The notes beneath the pieces were generated by a model. It searched no databases. It was not told where the DNA came from and was given only the letters and a program-made list of their open reading frames with translations. Shown in pieces: positions 7,685-16,074 of a DNA stretch of 64,000 nucleotides; the first letter of the stretch is position 1, and the number at the start of each line of letters is the position of its first letter. The translations under genes and the position numbers were made by a program. The DNA comes from Mediterranea massiliensis. Lineage in GTDB: Bacteria > Bacteroidota > Bacteroidia > Bacteroidales > Bacteroidaceae. Location: assembly GCF_900128475.1 (NCBI RefSeq), contig NZ_LT635836.1, positions 62,001-126,000 of the forward strand, given 5' to 3'.

Positions 7685-7894
7685 GCTTGCAAAGACTTAC
7701 AGGGATGCTGTGTCGCTGCTTCTTACGGTATGACAGATACGATGGGCCGTATGCACTCCGACGCACAGTTCGCCGGTTCTTCATCCGTACCTGCTCACGT
7801 AGAAATGATGGGCTTCCTGGGTATCGGTAACAACCCGATGGTAGGATGTACAGTAGCTTGCGCCGTAAACGTAGCGCTGGCTTTGAACAAGTAA
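7685..7894 (+). pseudogene. 3' fragment of a GGGtGRT-family gene at the element junction
   Basis: The frame ending at TAA 7892-7894 encodes the C-terminal end of a GGGtGRT-type protein: GCCVAASYGMTDTMGRMHSD, SSSVPAHVEMMGFLGIGNNP and MVGCTVACAVNVALALNK. There is an in-frame stop at 7673-7675 and AT-rich element sequence just upstream, so only about 70 codons remain. Base composition changes here from AT-rich to balanced. The simplest reading is that the mobile element integrated near the 3' end of this gene; the 5' part or a restored copy should lie left of the window. Confidence 0.65.
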
Positions 7895-7922
7895 TCTATT
7901 CATTTTATTTATTCATAATGAC

Positions 7923-7959
7923 AATCCCCGTAGCTCGGACGAGTTGCGGGGATTTTTTT
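7923..7959 (+). terminator. Intrinsic terminator after the GGGtGRT fragment
   Basis: AATCCCCG and CGGGGATT form the stem and a run of seven T follows. This is a classic rho-independent terminator of the original chromosomal gene. Confidence 0.85.
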
Positions 7960-7997
7960 ATGCCCTCTCCCCCATCGAGTCGCGCCACTCTCCGTTT

Positions 7998-8173
7998 AAG
8001 CTGGACAAACGAGGCATTCAAGCTGGGCAAACACCAACTTTAGGCTGGGCAAACCACTGATTTAGGCGGGGCATACACAAGCTTTGGGCTGGACATGCAC
8101 AGGCTCAGGACGGGACGTGCGTGGGAAATAAGCAGGGCGTGCACGGGCTGAACAGAGTATGCAACAAACAGGT
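7998..8173. repeat. Degenerate 22-bp tandem repeat array (about 8 units)
   Basis: Units start at 7998, 8020, 8042, 8064, 8086, 8108, 8130 and 8152. Units 1-5 share a core close to AGGCTGGGCAAACAC; later units drift. The exact 22-base step, not a multiple of three, argues against coding. It sits between two converging transcription units just after a terminator. Its role is unknown. Confidence 0.7.
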
Positions 8174-8372
8174 CAGAAAGCTGCATATAACTACCATCTA
8201 CTTTATCATTAATCATTTCCACCCCTTTTTCGAAAGGAATTCTGTTAGCCATATTCGCCAAGAACTTCTTCATACGGTTCTTAATTTTGTGACAAGGTAT
8301 CTCCTATTCTGAAAAAAAAATAATTTCTATACATAATCGTAAATTCCTTAATAAGAATCAGTAATACCAAAA

Positions 8373-9236
8373 TTAATATTTCTGCTTGGCGGGGATTACG
8401 CCACGCACCCCTCCCTTGGGGTTCTCCACGTCCCCCTTATAGCGGGGAATCAGATGCATATGGACATGAAACACCGACTGGCCGGCAGCTTCATTGACGT
8501 TGATTCCGATGTTATACCCGTCGGGGTGATACCGCTCGTCCACCTTCTGCTTCACGAACTGGAGCATCACATTCATCGCTTCGCGTTCATGATTGGTCAA
8601 ATCGAAGTAGGAAGCGACATGACGTTTGGGAATTATCAGGGCATGGCCGGGCGAAACGGGATAACCGTCATAGAAAGCCACGCACGTGGCCGTCTCGCAA
8701 ATCACCTCCACCCTGCGCGACAGGCGGCAGAAGGGACACTTTTCTCCTTCTTGACGTGGAAGTTTGTTGAAGTGGTTGTATTGATACAGCTCGTAGCTTG
8801 CATTGCATTCCAGGCTCGGAAAAGGCAAGCGGACGTTGCACTGGTAGGTGTATTGCCGATGGACGGCATGAAGCCTGAAACCTTCCTTCTCCACGTCGCG
8901 GCGCACGGCAAAGTAGGCGGTTCCCAAGGGCGAAAGCAGATGGGAGACGTTCATCATCACTTCGGCCTGGGCATACGGCTCCAGCACATTCAGCACATAG
9001 ACACAAACGACGGTGTCGAACTTGCCTTCGGGGTATTCTGTCCGATAATAATAATCATACCCGGTAATGTCATATCCGCGCCGCTTCAACTCATCCGTAT
9101 CATACCCGAAGCCGCAACCGAAATCGAGGATGCGCCCCTTCAGCAAACCGTGTTGCAACAGGTAACGGACAGGGACGGACAGGTCCTTGCGCCTGATGGC
9201 CGTCAGGTAAGGGTGGTTTATTTTCTCAAGTGCCAT
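8373..9236 (-). CDS. Fused SAM methyltransferase and HIT-domain protein
   Basis: 287 aa with two domains. Residues 1-150 carry a class I SAM-methyltransferase fold: motif I ILDFGCGFGYD at 36-46, acidic Asp61 region, and FDTVVCVYVLNVLE at 73-86. Residues 165-287 form a HIT domain: CPFC at 167-170 (likely zinc pair), GHALIIPKRH at 197-206 and the catalytic HxHxH at His257, His259, His261, ending GGVRGVIP. HIT enzymes hydrolyse or transfer nucleotidyl groups. It starts 6 nt after the HNH endonuclease stop codon, so the two are an operon. Methyl acceptor and nucleotide substrate are unknown. Confidence 0.85.
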   Translation of the reverse strand: MALEKINHPYLTAIRRKDLSVPVRYLLQHGLLKGRILDFGCGFGYDTDELKRRGYDITGYDYYYRTEYPEGKFDTVVCVYVLNVLEPYAQAEVMMNVSHLLSPLGTAYFAVRRDVEKEGFRLHAVHRQYTYQCNVRLPFPSLECNASYELYQYNHFNKLPRQEGEKCPFCRLSRRVEVICETATCVAFYDGYPVSPGHALIIPKRHVASYFDLTNHEREAMNVMLQFVKQKVDERYHPDGYNIGINVNEAAGQSVFHVHMHLIPRYKGDVENPKGGVRGVIPAKQKY

Positions 9237-9242
9237 AATCGT

Positions 9243-10313
9243 TTAGTATTTCCATATTTCAAACCCCATATTCAAGGCAATCTGATGCATCGGCGTGAAC
9301 GTCTGGAAGAAACAATCCAACAAATGTTCTCTGTCCATAGAAGCAATTTCTTGTGGTGTATGCCCCAAGGAAAGATAGTCCTCCAACAACTTCTCCTGCC
9401 TCCCCATTTTCAGATTGATACGTAAAGCGGACTGATGGGCTGTTGCCAGCTTCGGAAGATACAGATTCAGGTCGGGCAGCTTGTTACTCTTGGAGCTATT
9501 GATACTCGGATCGGCTGGCATCAGGTTCCAAAGCAGGTCATGGGAGACGAAACTCCAAGGGATGAAATGGTCCAACTCGTATGTACGTTCCTCCAGCAAG
9601 TTATTGGTGTACAGACATCTGACTTCCATCCCATGACTTATGGCCGCATTCCAGAATTTATGCTGAGCGGTCAAGGAGTTCCTTTCTTCCCTCTTCACCA
9701 ACTTAGCGGGTATAGCCGGCACGTTCGGATTTCTTGTCTGCAAGAAGCCCGCCAATCCCCAATAGGCAAAAGCGCTCAGAATATCGTAATTCTCCCTCAG
9801 ATAATCCAGCCATGCAGGGTTCATCTCTACCCATAACGTCCCGTTCCGCTTTTCCAATTTATAGAGGCAGCCGTTCTCGAACGACTGGGATCGAACCACC
9901 GTCTGGCGGTCATCGGACGTATCAATCCAAGGACGCAGGAAACGAAAAGGGACGTTCATTTGCAGAAAGTTCAACCGTTTCCGTACATCTGCCCTTTGGA
10001 CAAGTTCATGCAACAAGTCCGTCAAATCTCGGATACTGATGTTGATGGGAATATTGTATTCCTTTTGCAAAGCCCATATCGCCTCGTAAAGGGATTCCGA
10101 CTTTCCGAACGAGAGACGGAAATAGATTACAGGATACCAGGCGTTCGCCACCATCGCAATCATAATATCCCATACATTCAACCTTGTTTTCCCATGCTTT
10201 ACGCACAAGTCAAGGATACCAAGAAACCAATAATATTTATAGGTCGCAACGGTCTTGTCGAATACCCTGTTCAGGTATTTGGTTGTCAATATATTAGATT
10301 GAGGTATTTGCAT
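9243..10313 (-). CDS. HNH endonuclease domain protein
   Basis: 356 aa. The C-terminal third has an HNH nuclease: Cys233 in RCLYTNN, Asp248-His249 in ELDHFIPWSF, Asn263 in WNLMPAD, and Asn277-Lys278 in SSKSNKLP. The N-terminal two thirds are helical with no recognised domain and may sense or bind nucleic acid. It is the first gene of an operon with the methyltransferase-HIT gene and has its own -7 element. HNH plus methyltransferase suggests a restriction or defence role; this is inference. Confidence 0.85.
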   Translation of the reverse strand: MQIPQSNILTTKYLNRVFDKTVATYKYYWFLGILDLCVKHGKTRLNVWDIMIAMVANAWYPVIYFRLSFGKSESLYEAIWALQKEYNIPINISIRDLTDLLHELVQRADVRKRLNFLQMNVPFRFLRPWIDTSDDRQTVVRSQSFENGCLYKLEKRNGTLWVEMNPAWLDYLRENYDILSAFAYWGLAGFLQTRNPNVPAIPAKLVKREERNSLTAQHKFWNAAISHGMEVRCLYTNNLLEERTYELDHFIPWSFVSHDLLWNLMPADPSINSSKSNKLPDLNLYLPKLATAHQSALRINLKMGRQEKLLEDYLSLGHTPQEIASMDREHLLDCFFQTFTPMHQIALNMGFEIWKY

Positions 10314-10331
10314 ATCAAAAACTTTTATTTA

Positions 10332-10339
10332 CAAAGGTA
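10332..10339 (-). promoter_or_regulatory. -7 element of the HNH/methyltransferase-HIT operon
   Basis: CAAAGGTA on the plus strand reads TACCTTTG on the minus strand, about 19 nt before the ATG at 10313. The leader would be only about 12 nt. Confidence 0.55.
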
Positions 10340-10461
10340 ACAGATTTTTTTGGATGTACTATTTCAACGTTTGAAAATCATCTTATATTTTCAACTCATA
10401 TTTACTATACCAAAACGGTTGATATCAATTTGCCCTAAAGGGAAATATCCTGAATCCAATC

Positions 10462-10660
10462 TATAGTCTAAAATATTTCTCAACAAAATTTTGCATTTAT
10501 CCGATGACAGATTTGCTATTCAACCGACTCAATCAGCGAAAACTTTTCTTTGTTCCGACCTACGATGAACTTACGTTCCCGACCATTTATTTTGGCAAGC
10601 AAGTAGAATTTCCCCAAATGCTTGTCTATGCGGTTCTTCTTTACACATGCTCGTTTATGA
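10462..10660 (-). pseudogene. hipA 3' remnant
   Basis: The sequence is a diverged copy of the 3' end of the intact hipA at 14549. For example, ATGACAGATTTGCTATTC (10503-10520) is also present at 14620, and the shared TGTTTCTTTAC.../CGTTTATGACAA region closes it. The reading frame is broken and everything corresponding to the kinase core is missing. It passes directly into a hipB remnant, so an internal deletion removed most of hipA. Confidence 0.75.
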
Positions 10661-10663
10661 CAA

Positions 10664-10883
10664 GCGCATCAATCTGCCCGACCACTTTCAGCAACATCAT
10701 CAATGTTGATAACGAAATATTACCGACCGTACCATTCTCAACTTTATGGATGGTTGTAAGTCTAATGCCGGATTACTCTGAAACATCTTTCTGAGTGAGA
10801 TTTCAACGGATTCTGTATTCTTTGAATTAAGTGCGTAACAGTCTTACATGCTCAGGCGTGGAATATTTATAAAGATTAGTCAT
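10664..10883 (-). pseudogene. hipB remnant
   Basis: It aligns along its length with the intact hipB gene (16160-16383): shared blocks include ATCTGCCCGACCACTTTCAG and GAAACATCTTTCTGAGTGA-like sequence, and the start codon position (CAT at 10881-10883) corresponds to 16381-16383. Multiple base changes disrupt the frame. With the hipA remnant and a diverged operator it forms a fossil of the same module. Confidence 0.75.
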
Positions 10884-10902
10884 ATTACCTGAATTTATAT
10901 AT

Positions 10903-10943
10903 CATTATAATGATAATTACACACATTAATCTTCATTATTGTG
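10903..10943. promoter_or_regulatory. Diverged hip operator
   Basis: CATTATAATGA (10903-10913) and TCATTATTGTG (10933-10943) correspond to the perfect inverted repeat in front of intact hipB. The two half-sites are 19 bp apart here and 29 bp apart in the intact copy. Confidence 0.55.
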
Positions 10944-11101
10944 AAGATTATCAATGCAATTCCTTCGAATAAAACTAATTTGTCCCGAGGGAACTTTGTC
11001 ATCGAGGCTCTCTCCTATTTCACCTCTTCAATTCCATCATCATCTGTAAAACCGTCACAATCCTCCGTGGAATCGTTACGGACATTGTACCCATTCCCCG
11101 C

Positions 11102-11109
11102 TACCTTTG
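11102..11109 (+). promoter_or_regulatory. Orphan -7 element in a 340-bp gene-free stretch
   Basis: TACCTTTG fits TAnnTTTG. Downstream to 11284 there are only very short ORFs before the truncated alcohol dehydrogenase frame. The rest of 10944-11284 shows no gene; it is probably debris of the same decayed locus. Confidence 0.4.
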
Positions 11110-11284
11110 CATCGAAATAAAAACAGGAGATATGGAATGAATGATATTTCTGAAACAGGCTTCCGACCGACCACGCTCTGGAAGCATCTGGAACCATGAC
11201 AGACATCGGACAGGTTCTTTACCGGATCGATATCTTCCAAGGAAAACAAGACAAATGAGGTAACAATAGACAGATAAAGATACA

Positions 11285-12045
11285 ATGGAACAACTGCACA
11301 AGGCTGGCGTGGAAACGTTCCTGTTCGACGGAGTGATGCCGAATCCCACCGTCGGAAATGTGAATGCAGGAGCAAAAGCCGCCCGTGAGCAGGGATGCGA
11401 CTTTCTCGTGGCCCTTGGCGGCGGAAGCGTGATGGACTGCACCAAGGCAATTGCCGTGATGGCGACGAATGACGGAGAACTTTGGGACTATGTGCCCATC
11501 GGTTCGGGCAAAGGACAACCGATTGCCGTCAAGCCGCTGCCCATCATCGCCATTACCACTACGGCAGGTACGGGCTCGGAAACGGACAGTTCGGGTGTCA
11601 TCACCAAAGAAGACACGTTCGAGAAAGCGTTTGTGGGCGATGCCTCCCTGTTTCCGGCACTCTCCATCGTCGACCCGGAACTGATGGCAAGCGTGCCGCC
11701 TACCACCCGGCACTGCCTCACGGCGCAGGCCTGATTATGATCAGCAAGGCGTACTACAAATACTTCATCGAACACCACGCCTGCGACGACCGTTTCGTCC
11801 GCATGGCGCAGGCCATGGGAATGCCCGAGGCCACGAAGCCCGAAGATTTCCTCACGGCCCTCACCCGTCTGCAGGAGGCTTGCGGCGTGGCAGACCTGAA
11901 GATGTCCGACTATGGCATCACACCGGACGAGTTTGAAACGCTGATGCACAACACACGCGAAGTGATGGGCATCATGTTCACCAGCGACCGTGTACAGATG
12001 ACGGACGAGGACATCGTAAACGTCTATCAGGAATCGTATAAATAG
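11285..12045 (+). pseudogene. Iron-containing alcohol dehydrogenase, truncated and deleted
   Basis: The first frame (11285-11730) encodes the dinucleotide-binding part of a group III iron-dependent alcohol dehydrogenase: VALGGGSVMDCTKAIAV, PIIAITTTAGTGSETDSSGV, VDPELMASVPP. The frame is then lost. From about 11725 another frame gives the C-terminal part starting LPHGAGLIMISKAYY and ending at 12045. The first 50 or so residues are absent, and roughly 90 residues with the metal-binding histidines are missing between the two parts. Both ends plus a frameshift mark it as dead. Confidence 0.85.
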
Positions 12046-12070
12046 CAGATTCTTTATTCCCAAACGTTAG

Positions 12071-12111
12071 AGAGGCTCAAAATGACAGGATGAAACCTTT
12101 TTTGAGCCTCT
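12071..12111 (+). terminator. Intrinsic terminator after the dehydrogenase remnant
   Basis: AGAGGCTCAAAA and TTTTGAGCCTCT form a perfect 12-bp stem, followed by CTTTTTAT. Confidence 0.85.
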
Positions 12112-12150
12112 CTTTTTATAGGAAAAACGGACGATGAAAAGGTCCCATTG

Positions 12151-12234
12151 ATGTTGCTGGTGACGCTTATGATGACAACGGCGTGCAGCGAAGAAGTCAA
12201 GAATGCAGCTGCCGGCAGTATTCCGACGGAGTAA
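12151..12234 (+). pseudogene. Stub of a lipoprotein gene
   Basis: ATG 12151 to TAA 12234 encodes 27 residues: a hydrophobic stretch, then TTACSEEVKNA, which reads as a lipobox with Cys12 and a mature start. An ATGAAAAGG sequence upstream (12134) is in a different frame and looks like the original start. The 3' end overlaps the end of the converging AraC gene. It is probably what remains of a small lipoprotein gene of the decayed dehydrogenase locus. Confidence 0.45.
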
Positions 12235-13096
12235 TACCCTCCTGCTTCTTGAACATGCGGCTGAAGTGCTGGGAATACTCGAAACCGAGCCGGTCAGACA
12301 CCTGCGACACGGTTTCACCGGCTGCCAGTCCATTCTTGGCAAGCCGGACGATAAACCGACGGATGTGGTTGCTGGCCGTATCTCCGGTGGTCTTCTTGAT
12401 GACATCACCGAAATAATTGGGAGACAGGCACAGCTTGTCCGCACAATACTGCACGGTAGGCAAACCGAGGGTGAGCTGCAGTTCGTCCTCGAAATAGTCA
12501 CGAAGCAGACGGTCGAAACGGACGAGAATGTCGGAATTCTCCATCTTGCGGGTCAGGAACTGCCGGTTGTAGAACCGTTGGCAGAAGTTAAGCATCAGTT
12601 CGATGTAGCCCACGAGAATGGCATTCTGGAGTTGGTCCGGTTTCTTACACAGCTCGTCCTGTATCTGGCGCATGAAAGACACAAGTATGTCATGCTCCTC
12701 ATCGGTCATGTGCAGGGCCTCATTGACTCGATATTCAAAAAAGGAGTAATCCTTCATGTGTCTTTCGAGCGGGAAGCCATGCAGCAGGTCCGGATGGAAA
12801 AGCAGCGCCCAGCCCGTAATAGACACCCGTTCGCCGTTGTCTTCCTTGCCTCCCACCTGTCCGGGGGCCACACACAGCAACGTGCCTTTGTTGTAGTCAT
12901 ATTTGCCGCAGCCATAATCCAGATCCACATCGGCATCGTCCCTGAGAAAAAGCGCGTACACGCTGTAGTCGTTCAGACTATGACGTATGGGGGACACTTC
13001 GGCATAGTCCACCACGCAGACCAACGGATGCCTCACGGCGCAACCGAGATAACTTCCGTAGTCATTTACATTTCTTACTTTCAATATCTTGCTCAT
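12197..13096 (-). CDS. AraC-family transcriptional regulator
   Basis: 299 aa. The C-terminal 100 residues form the AraC double helix-turn-helix: LCLSPNYFGDVIKKTTG in the first half and VSQVSDRLGFEYSQHFSRMF with KKQEGITPSEYCR in the second. The N-terminal 170 residues match a cupin-type sensor. It is divergent from the secreted CMD-domain gene at 13305, with both promoters in the 208-bp gap, so it probably regulates that gene or the now broken dehydrogenase. Effector unknown. Confidence 0.9.
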   Translation of the reverse strand: MSKILKVRNVNDYGSYLGCAVRHPLVCVVDYAEVSPIRHSLNDYSVYALFLRDDADVDLDYGCGKYDYNKGTLLCVAPGQVGGKEDNGERVSITGWALLFHPDLLHGFPLERHMKDYSFFEYRVNEALHMTDEEHDILVSFMRQIQDELCKKPDQLQNAILVGYIELMLNFCQRFYNRQFLTRKMENSDILVRFDRLLRDYFEDELQLTLGLPTVQYCADKLCLSPNYFGDVIKKTTGDTASNHIRRFIVRLAKNGLAAGETVSQVSDRLGFEYSQHFSRMFKKQEGITPSEYCRQLHS

Positions 13097-13118
13097 ATTC
13101 TGTCCGGTTAGGCCCTTA

Positions 13119-13126
13119 CAAAGATA
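13119..13126 (-). promoter_or_regulatory. -7 element of the AraC gene
   Basis: CAAAGATA reads TATCTTTG on the minus strand, 22 nt before the AraC start codon. Confidence 0.6.
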
Positions 13127-13223
13127 AAATATTCTGCCGACAATGTTTTACGCCGGCCGCAAATTCTGTAAAAATGGTATTGTTAGCCGACTTATGGTTA
13201 CAGCCTTCCTGCACTATCCCCTG

Positions 13224-13231
13224 TAATTTTG
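13224..13231 (+). promoter_or_regulatory. -7 element of the secreted CMD-domain gene
   Basis: TAATTTTG fits TAnnTTTG. Transcription from about 13238 would give a leader of some 67 nt before the ATG at 13305. Confidence 0.55.
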
Positions 13232-13304
13232 CATCAGATAAAGGAGGCATCCAGAACAGGGCCTTCTGTTGGGCAAAGCAGATAATCTTATTATGTTGAG
13301 AGAT

Positions 13305-14456
13305 ATGAAGAAAATAACAGGAATCATCGCTCTCGTGCTGGCAGGAAGTCTGTCCACGATGGCACAAACAACAACAGAAAGTATGAATCGGATAGAAACA
13401 TGTAAAGACAATTACCGGACTCTGTTCGGCAGTGAAGCACTCACCGGACAGGGGACGGATCCGGAAATGATGGACATCCTGCAGAAGTTCATTTTCGGAG
13501 AAGTATTCCAAACGGGCAAACTGACAATGAAGCAGCGTGAAATGATTACCTGCATCACCCTGGCTACCATGCAGACACTTCCGCAGCTAAAAGCCCACGC
13601 CGGAGCAGCACTGAATGTAGGGGTTACTCCCGAAGAGCTTCGCGAGGTGATGTATCTCACCGCACCATTCATCGGTTTTCCAAAGATGCTGAATGCCGTG
13701 GCTACGGTGAATGAAGTATTGAAGGAACGCGGCATCCCACTGCCATTGGAAAAGCAAGGCACGGTGACAGAGGATACACGCCACGTGACGGGCAAAGCCA
13801 TTCAGGACAAGCTCTATCCCGGCGGCATTGCTTCGGTAATGGAAGGACTGCCCGACGGCATGGGCAAGGACGTGGAGCGGTTTCTCACGGATTATTTCTT
13901 TGGCGAGATATACAGCCGTGGCGCTATTGATTTACAGACACGCGAATTGTTGGGCTACTGTGTGCTGACAACCCTCGAAGCGGAAAGCCAGCTCCAGTCG
14001 CACTATCACGGAAACATGAACGTGGGCAATACGCCCGAAACGTTGACCGCTGCTGTTATCCAGTGCCTGCCCTACATTGGCTTTCCGGCCGCCATCAAGG
14101 CATTGCGCATCATCAAACAGGAATATGCCAGGCCGGTTTCTGCCGGAAATAACCTGGTGCGCCTGTCCAAAATAACCGTAGATGCGGCACAGCTGGATGC
14201 ATACAATGCTTTCCTGAAAGAGGAAATTGAAGCGTCCATGCGATTGGAACCGGGTGTACTGACACTCTATGCCACTGCTGAAAAAGACAATCCGAACAAA
14301 ATGACCATCCTCGAAATCTATGCCGACCGGGCTGCCTACGAAAGCCATCTGAAAACTCCGCATTTCCAGAAGTACAAGCAAGGTACACTGTCAATGGTGA
14401 AGGAATTGGAACTGGTGGACGTGAAGCCCCTGATACCGGGCCTGAAGATCAAATGA
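13305..14456 (+). CDS. Secreted tandem carboxymuconolactone decarboxylase / ABM-domain protein
   Basis: 383 aa from the ATG at 13305 (MKKITGIIALVLAGS..., signal peptide cut near TMAQ). Two carboxymuconolactone-decarboxylase-like domains follow; the first contains REMITCITLATMQTLPQLKA (about residues 76-95) and the second RELLGYCVLTTLEAESQL (about 213-230). The last 95 residues look like an antibiotic-biosynthesis-monooxygenase dimeric barrel (LVRLSKITVD..., EIYADRAAYESHLKTPHFQK). CMD proteins include AhpD-like peroxidases and decarboxylases; a periplasmic redox or detoxification role is plausible. It is divergently arranged with an AraC regulator. Confidence 0.85.
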   Translation: MKKITGIIALVLAGSLSTMAQTTTESMNRIETCKDNYRTLFGSEALTGQGTDPEMMDILQKFIFGEVFQTGKLTMKQREMITCITLATMQTLPQLKAHAGAALNVGVTPEELREVMYLTAPFIGFPKMLNAVATVNEVLKERGIPLPLEKQGTVTEDTRHVTGKAIQDKLYPGGIASVMEGLPDGMGKDVERFLTDYFFGEIYSRGAIDLQTRELLGYCVLTTLEAESQLQSHYHGNMNVGNTPETLTAAVIQCLPYIGFPAAIKALRIIKQEYARPVSAGNNLVRLSKITVDAAQLDAYNAFLKEEIEASMRLEPGVLTLYATAEKDNPNKMTILEIYADRAAYESHLKTPHFQKYKQGTLSMVKELELVDVKPLIPGLKIK

Positions 14457-14548
14457 CGCAAAAGAACAAGGATACATTTGACTTTGGAGATATATCAGCT
14501 TCATCAGAAATTTTTTCATAAGTTTCGGAGTTATTGAAATGTTGATTT

Positions 14549-16066
14549 TTACAACTTATCATTCACAACAAATTTACAGACAATATATTTCTCAACCATA
14601 TCTTTGAGCTGTTCAGATGACAGATTTGCTATTCCAATCGATTCAATAAGAGAAAACTCTTCCTTGCTTTTACCTATAACAAACTTACGTTCATGACCGT
14701 CTATTTCGGCGAGTAGATGGAAATTTCCTTTAAAAGCCTGCTCCATACGGATGTTCTTTACGATATGTCCGTTTATGACAAATTCGCATATTGCAGGAGC
14801 CGTTTCTTCTAACTCTCCCCATGATTTCAGATGGTCAACGATAGTGTTTTCAACACGTCCTATCCACTGCTCGCTAACACCATATTTTAAAGCGACCGTG
14901 CGGAATTGTTTCAGACTGCTTGCCACTTCACGGATCACCGCATCAGGCCGGCGTATGCCATTGTCTTTAGCGAACAGGATTACATCATCCCGTGTTATAT
15001 TCCTAAGTTTTGCCCTAATATACATGCAATGATCTTCATTGGGCAAAAATCCTCCGTTGTCGAATATATAAGTAATATCATATGCCGGAGACAGACGCCA
15101 GAAGCCATCTTCACTCATGACAAATGAAAAATTCTTATTGTGGTCGTCCGTATTGTTGGCCAAGATATTGAATACCATCCGACGGAACACCTCAGAACAG
15201 TCAGTCTCAGGCAGATGAAGTTTCCGACATACGGCTATCAGCTGTTCGTAACTGTCGGCTTCGGGACTGATGGCAGCCAAAGTCTGGATATGAACTTTCT
15301 TTCCATCCTTACGGTCGAAACGTCTGGTCATGAAATGATTATTTCCATCTACCTGATAGAGTTCAGATGGCATCATATTGATTCCTGCCATAGCAGCCAG
15401 TTCATAATAGACCATCTCCAATTCTGCCGAACTATATTGAGAATTGCCGAATTTAATCAGACAGTAATCAAAGTCATCCAAGCCGGAAATCTGTCCGCTA
15501 CGTATCTCTCCATTCTTTCGGTTGATGGCTACAATGGCTTTGGGCTGACGGCCACCTGCAGAAGTACCTACAGTAAGCAACGATTGCATGGTAATGGACT
15601 CTTCGGGTAGAATCCGTGCATTTTCTCTTTCTGTAAATATGCGTTCTGCCAGAGTAGCCAAAGACTTGATATCTATTTTCTCAGTCTTGCGTTCCCGCGA
15701 AACCTCAGGTAAAAACTCAAGGGCTCCCATGCCACGTTTTCCAATGAACGAGAGCTTGTCAAGGGGAGTGATATCTGCATTGGACAGATGGTTCTGTTGG
15801 CGCCACAAATCAAACAACTGATTACCCCAGGCATCAGGCAATGAATCGGCCACAAAAGCAGGTAGTTTCTGATAAATTTTAGCATCTTCTCCCCAAATAG
15901 GCATAAGTCCCCTTACCCCATCTGCAGGTGCTGCTAATGGAGATATATTCAGACCTTTCTTCAGGAAGGCGGGGTTATACGTAAAGTAGGACAATCTGCG
16001 TTTGGCATCCCAAGCCAACCGGCCTATTTCTTCGCCCCATAGCATTACTTTCAAAGATGGTACCAT
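14549..16066 (-). CDS. hipA: HipA-family serine/threonine kinase (toxin)
   Basis: 505 aa, longer than E. coli HipA (440). Residues 1-120 form the N-terminal HipA domain. TVGTSAGGRQPKA at 165-177 is the phosphate-binding loop region, NNTDDHNKNFSF at 304-315 the catalytic loop, and SPAYD at 326-330 the metal-binding segment. An extra 100-residue C-terminal tail follows the HipA_C domain. HipA kinases phosphorylate translation components such as glutamyl-tRNA synthetase and cause dormancy. The start codon lies 8 nt after the hipB stop, so hipB-hipA is an operon; a decayed copy of both lies at 10462-10883. Confidence 0.9.
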   Translation of the reverse strand: MVPSLKVMLWGEEIGRLAWDAKRRLSYFTYNPAFLKKGLNISPLAAPADGVRGLMPIWGEDAKIYQKLPAFVADSLPDAWGNQLFDLWRQQNHLSNADITPLDKLSFIGKRGMGALEFLPEVSRERKTEKIDIKSLATLAERIFTERENARILPEESITMQSLLTVGTSAGGRQPKAIVAINRKNGEIRSGQISGLDDFDYCLIKFGNSQYSSAELEMVYYELAAMAGINMMPSELYQVDGNNHFMTRRFDRKDGKKVHIQTLAAISPEADSYEQLIAVCRKLHLPETDCSEVFRRMVFNILANNTDDHNKNFSFVMSEDGFWRLSPAYDITYIFDNGGFLPNEDHCMYIRAKLRNITRDDVILFAKDNGIRRPDAVIREVASSLKQFRTVALKYGVSEQWIGRVENTIVDHLKSWGELEETAPAICEFVINGHIVKNIRMEQAFKGNFHLLAEIDGHERKFVIGKSKEEFSLIESIGIANLSSEQLKDMVEKYIVCKFVVNDKL

Positions 16067-16074
16067 CGTTCGTA

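Noticed and set aside
7846..8043. 65-aa ORF across the terminator
   Set aside because: It is an out-of-frame reading of the GGGtGRT fragment and runs through an intrinsic terminator.
7998..8173. CRISPR array
   Set aside because: Units are contiguous, degenerate and only 22 bp, with no unique spacers and no cas genes. The same applies to 30605-30719.
10504..10794. 96-aa ORF on the plus strand
   Set aside because: It is antisense to the fossil hipA/hipB sequence, which aligns with the intact module on the minus strand.
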